In this document: in pieces, positions 59,408 through 64,000 of the stretch
Position numbering within the stretch: the stretch's first letter is position 1
How the letters are laid out: every line of letters starts with the position of its first letter
From: Thalassotalea ponticola
GTDB lineage: Bacteria > Pseudomonadota > Gammaproteobacteria > Enterobacterales > Alteromonadaceae
Direction of reading: 5' to 3'
NCBI RefSeq assembly: GCF_041379045.1
Contig: NZ_CP166871.1
Coordinates: forward strand, 1,550,001 to 1,614,000
Length of the DNA stretch: 64,000 nucleotides
Program-made: the position numbers and the translations under genes
The notes under the pieces: model-generated
Database searches by the model: none
What the model was told of the DNA's origin: nothing
What the model saw: the letters and a program-made list of their open reading frames with translations, nothing else

Positions 59408-60550
59408 CTATTCGAAAGTCCAAAGCCCCTTATTAATAACCTTAGCTAACAGTTGCTGGCATTTCAAACATTGTCGGTAGCTTTCGATGATTGCATAATC
59501 GATAGGAACTTTTTGAGCCAAGGTGTTGGCTAATTCAAGGCAGTGTTGACTGATCTCAAACGACTCGCCATTGGCGTATAGTGTTGGGTGGCTCAGATCA
59601 GTAACAACTAAGCATTTAAGACCTAAAACTGGCGATAATACCTCGCCTTCGGCCAAGATTTGCTCAATCGTCTGAAAATCTAATTCTTGTGTCGGAATCA
59701 ACAAGTTAAGAGTGTGATGTACTTGCGTTAATTGTTTGCCTAGGAAGTCGACCAGTAATTCTGGTTGGTTAAAACAACTGTTCATTACCTCGGTCAATAA
59801 GGCAATATCATGACTCTCTAGTGTATGTGGCTTCTTAGTCACACGACGGGCACTGTCGTTGAAGCGTTGTTCAAATAATTGATTATCGAGTAGGTAATCA
59901 GCAAAGCCTGAGATCAACTCTTGTGGATTGGGTGCTTGAAATCCAATCGAATAATTTAATGAATTGTCTATTGCAATGCCATCGTGTGGATGGTTGGGTG
60001 GAATATACAATAAATCACCTGGTTCGGTAATGACATCGATGATCGCTTGAAAGTCACTTACTTGCTTTAAATCTTCGTGCGGTAACAGTTGCTCTAGCGC
60101 TTGATCAGGCTTACCAACCCGCCAGTGGCGTTTACCTTGTCCTTGAATGATAAAAACGTCGTATTGATCTAGGTGCGGGCCAACACCACCACCAGGGGTT
60201 GAAAAACTAACCATGACATCGTCAATACGCCAGTTAGGAATAAACTGGAACGGTGTGATCAACGCATCGACACCCTCAAACCAATTGTTGACGGCTTGTA
60301 CTAGCAAGGTCCAATTGTTTTCACCAAATTCACTATAGTCAGTAAAGGGGCCGTGTTTCACATCCCATTGACTGTTGTTATTGCTGACAATGCGCGATTC
60401 GATAAAATCTTCCATTGCCAGTCCAGCAAGTTCATCGGCCTCAATCGGATCAACGAAATCAGCAAATGCGGCCTTGATGATCAGCGGTTGCTTCTGCCAG
60501 TATTTTTCAAGGAATAGCTCAGGGGTAAGGTCGTTTAAATGTATTTTCAT
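59408..60550 (-). CDS. roxA: Ribosomal oxygenase, 50S L16 arginine hydroxylase
   Basis: A 380-residue JmjC/cupin 2-oxoglutarate- and Fe(II)-dependent enzyme (E. coli RoxA/YcfD 373) that hydroxylates an arginine of ribosomal protein L16. FLEKYWQKQPLIIKAAFADFVDP, the metal triad start HLDQYDVF (HxD) and ELISGFADYLLDN match RoxA. The C-terminal winged-helix dimer region follows residue ~215. I start at 60550 (MKIHLNDL); upstream in-frame codons are not conserved. Confidence 0.93.
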   Translation of the reverse strand: MKIHLNDLTPELFLEKYWQKQPLIIKAAFADFVDPIEADELAGLAMEDFIESRIVSNNNSQWDVKHGPFTDYSEFGENNWTLLVQAVNNWFEGVDALITPFQFIPNWRIDDVMVSFSTPGGGVGPHLDQYDVFIIQGQGKRHWRVGKPDQALEQLLPHEDLKQVSDFQAIIDVITEPGDLLYIPPNHPHDGIAIDNSLNYSIGFQAPNPQELISGFADYLLDNQLFEQRFNDSARRVTKKPHTLESHDIALLTEVMNSCFNQPELLVDFLGKQLTQVHHTLNLLIPTQELDFQTIEQILAEGEVLSPVLGLKCLVVTDLSHPTLYANGESFEISQHCLELANTLAQKVPIDYAIIESYRQCLKCQQLLAKVINKGLWTFE

Positions 60551-60763
60551 AACAATAAGGTAAACAAGAGTTTGTTGGCTATTATAGCGGTGTCTTGCAG
60601 AGCTATCACCTTTGAACTCGCTATTTGTGTTAAAACCGACCGAGTATCTCGGTAAATACCATAACAGGCACTGAGTAGGGCGACGACTAGTAACGTGACT
60701 CAACGCTAGGGTTTGTCGCATATGATAAATCGATTGGTGTTCACGCTTATCTGTTTAGCCAGA

Positions 60764-60793
60764 TAAAAAAGGCCCAGCTATGAGCTGAGCCTT
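60764..60793 (-). terminator. Terminator of mnmA-hflD-purB
   Basis: On the minus strand GGCTCAGCT pairs with AGCTGGGCC (one wobble) around CAT, followed by six T. Confidence 0.88.
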
Positions 60794-60814
60794 GCGCTGT
60801 TAAATCAGACGAGA

Positions 60815-62822
<2,008 letters not shown>

Positions 62823-62839
62823 AATCGTGTTAATTGTTG

Positions 62840-63967
62840 TTAATCGCGAATTAAAATATCGATGATCCCGCCGCCTAAGCAAACGTCGCCTTGGTAAAAC
62901 ACCACAGATTGACCCGGTGTAACCGAGCTTTGCGGTTGAGCGAACATCACTCGGTAGTTATCGGCATCGATACGAGTCACTTGGCAAGCGACATCCTGTT
63001 GTCGATAACGAGTTTTTACCGTACAAGATATGGTCGTATCAATCGCAAACTCTTCGCGACTCACCCAGTGCAGCTGTGACGCGATAAGCCCATTAGAAAA
63101 CAGGCGAGGGTGGTTCTTACCTTGGCCGACAATAAGAACATTGCGCTTTAAATCTTTTTCGACAACATACCAAGGCTCATCGCCGGCATCGGCCATACCG
63201 CCGATCTGCAAGCCTTTGCGCTGCCCTAAGGTGTGATACATCAAGCCCTGATGTTCACCAATTACTTTACCCTCTGGGGTTTCTATTTTACCCGGTTGTG
63301 CCGGTAAGTAACGCCCTAAAAAGTCTCGAAACTTGCGTTCACCAATAAAACAAATTCCAGTTGAGTCTTTTTTGTCGTGGGTGATCAACCCTTCGCGCTC
63401 GGCAATCGCTCGTACCTCAGGTTTTTCCAGTGAACCTACTGGAAATAAGGTGTGAGCGACTTGCTGATGGCTTAAAGTGTAAAGAAAATAACTTTGATCT
63501 TTATTGTCATCCAAGCCGCGTAACATTTCATACGTGCCATCGTCACGGCGACGGCGTTGAACGTAATGTCCAGTGGCGATATAGTCGGCGCCGAGATCTT
63601 CTAACGCAAACTCTAAAAATGCCTTAAACTTGATTTCCTTGTTACACATGATGTCTGGATTTGGGGTACGACCCGCTTTGTACTCTTCTAAAAAGTACTC
63701 GAATACGTTATCCCAATACTCCGCGGCGAAGTTAATCGTATGCAGTTCGATACCTAACTTATCGCAAACGGCTTTTGCATCCTTTAAATCTTCAGCAGCA
63801 GCACAGTATTCATCGTCATCATCTTCTTCCCAGTTTTTCATAAACAGGCCTTCCACTTGATATCCTTGCTGCTTTAACAAGTAAGCGGATACAGAAGAAT
63901 CGACCCCTCCGGACATTCCGACAATGACTTTAAGTTGACTGTTATCTGTGTTTGATTCGGTGTTCAA
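62840..63967 (-). CDS. mnmA: tRNA-specific 2-thiouridylase MnmA
   Basis: A 375-residue enzyme adding sulfur at wobble U34 of Lys, Glu and Gln tRNAs. The ATP-binding PP-loop is [18 protein letters not shown]; the catalytic cysteines are in [12 protein letters not shown] and [12 protein letters not shown]. Starts at TTG 63967, 5 bases after AAGG. First gene of mnmA-hflD-purB within the window. The remaining 33 bases to the window end show nothing callable. Confidence 0.96.
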   Translation of the reverse strand: MNTESNTDNSQLKVIVGMSGGVDSSVSAYLLKQQGYQVEGLFMKNWEEDDDDEYCAAAEDLKDAKAVCDKLGIELHTINFAAEYWDNVFEYFLEEYKAGRTPNPDIMCNKEIKFKAFLEFALEDLGADYIATGHYVQRRRRDDGTYEMLRGLDDNKDQSYFLYTLSHQQVAHTLFPVGSLEKPEVRAIAEREGLITHDKKDSTGICFIGERKFRDFLGRYLPAQPGKIETPEGKVIGEHQGLMYHTLGQRKGLQIGGMADAGDEPWYVVEKDLKRNVLIVGQGKNHPRLFSNGLIASQLHWVSREEFAIDTTISCTVKTRYRQQDVACQVTRIDADNYRVMFAQPQSSVTPGQSVVFYQGDVCLGGGIIDILIRD

Positions 63968-64000
63968 GGAACCTTATTCCACGGCTATTAAAAATGGCGC

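Overview
This window looks like a chromosomal segment of a marine gammaproteobacterium of the Alteromonadales, most like Colwelliaceae (Thalassotalea/Colwellia-type). That placement is an inference from gene order, moderate GC and protein resemblance; no search was run. Nearly all of it is core genome in classic gammaproteobacterial blocks: pheS-pheT-ihfA, thrS-infC-rpmI-rplT, carA-carB-greA, ppsR/ppsA with aroH and ydiJ, and mnmA-hflD-purB. I see no rRNA, complete tRNA, CRISPR array, prophage or intact insertion sequence.

Layout. 1-4.4 kb: 5' end of asnB (minus), a secreted M28 peptidase (minus) and a two-gene ABC exporter. 4.7-8.4 kb: pheST-ihfA. 8.9-13.5 kb (minus): a three-gene operon of a flavin/Fe-S GltD-like oxidoreductase and a two-subunit 2-oxoacid:ferredoxin oxidoreductase. 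13.7-18.3 kb: small envelope genes (DUF2937, DUF1415, LysE exporter, membrane protein, Bax-like glucosaminidase, DUF2987). 18.9-23.4 kb: translation genes then purC; infC keeps the rare ATT start. 23.8-25.6 kb (minus): an NhaC-family transporter behind a lysine riboswitch, so probably a lysine transporter. 26-36.6 kb: mltD, gloB, methyltransferase, FGGY kinase, Nif3-like protein, cytochrome b561, YceI, DUF885 lipoprotein, M48 lipoprotein protease. 36.9-43.5 kb: fklB, dapB, carAB-greA.

43.6-48.2 kb is the one accessory-looking region. A compact overlapping three-gene unit encodes an exported PHP-like predicted metallohydrolase (DUF3604), a membrane-anchored parvulin-type PPIase and a HupE/UreJ-type predicted metal transporter. 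It lies between gene-poor flanks, one of which holds a frameshifted gene tail. It is the best candidate here for an undescribed system: metal import, folding and a metalloenzyme in the periplasm.

48.2-64 kb: a low-molecular-weight tyrosine phosphatase, aroH-type DAHP synthase, ppsR divergent from ppsA, ydiJ-type D-2-hydroxyglutarate dehydrogenase, leucine dehydrogenase, DUF4826 protein, GNAT acetyltransferase, the ribosomal oxygenase roxA, purB, hflD and mnmA. Regulation visible in the sequence includes a lysine riboswitch with a start-site hairpin, a hairpin next to the thrS ribosome-binding site, hairpin leaders before rpmI and carA, and about fifteen intrinsic terminators.
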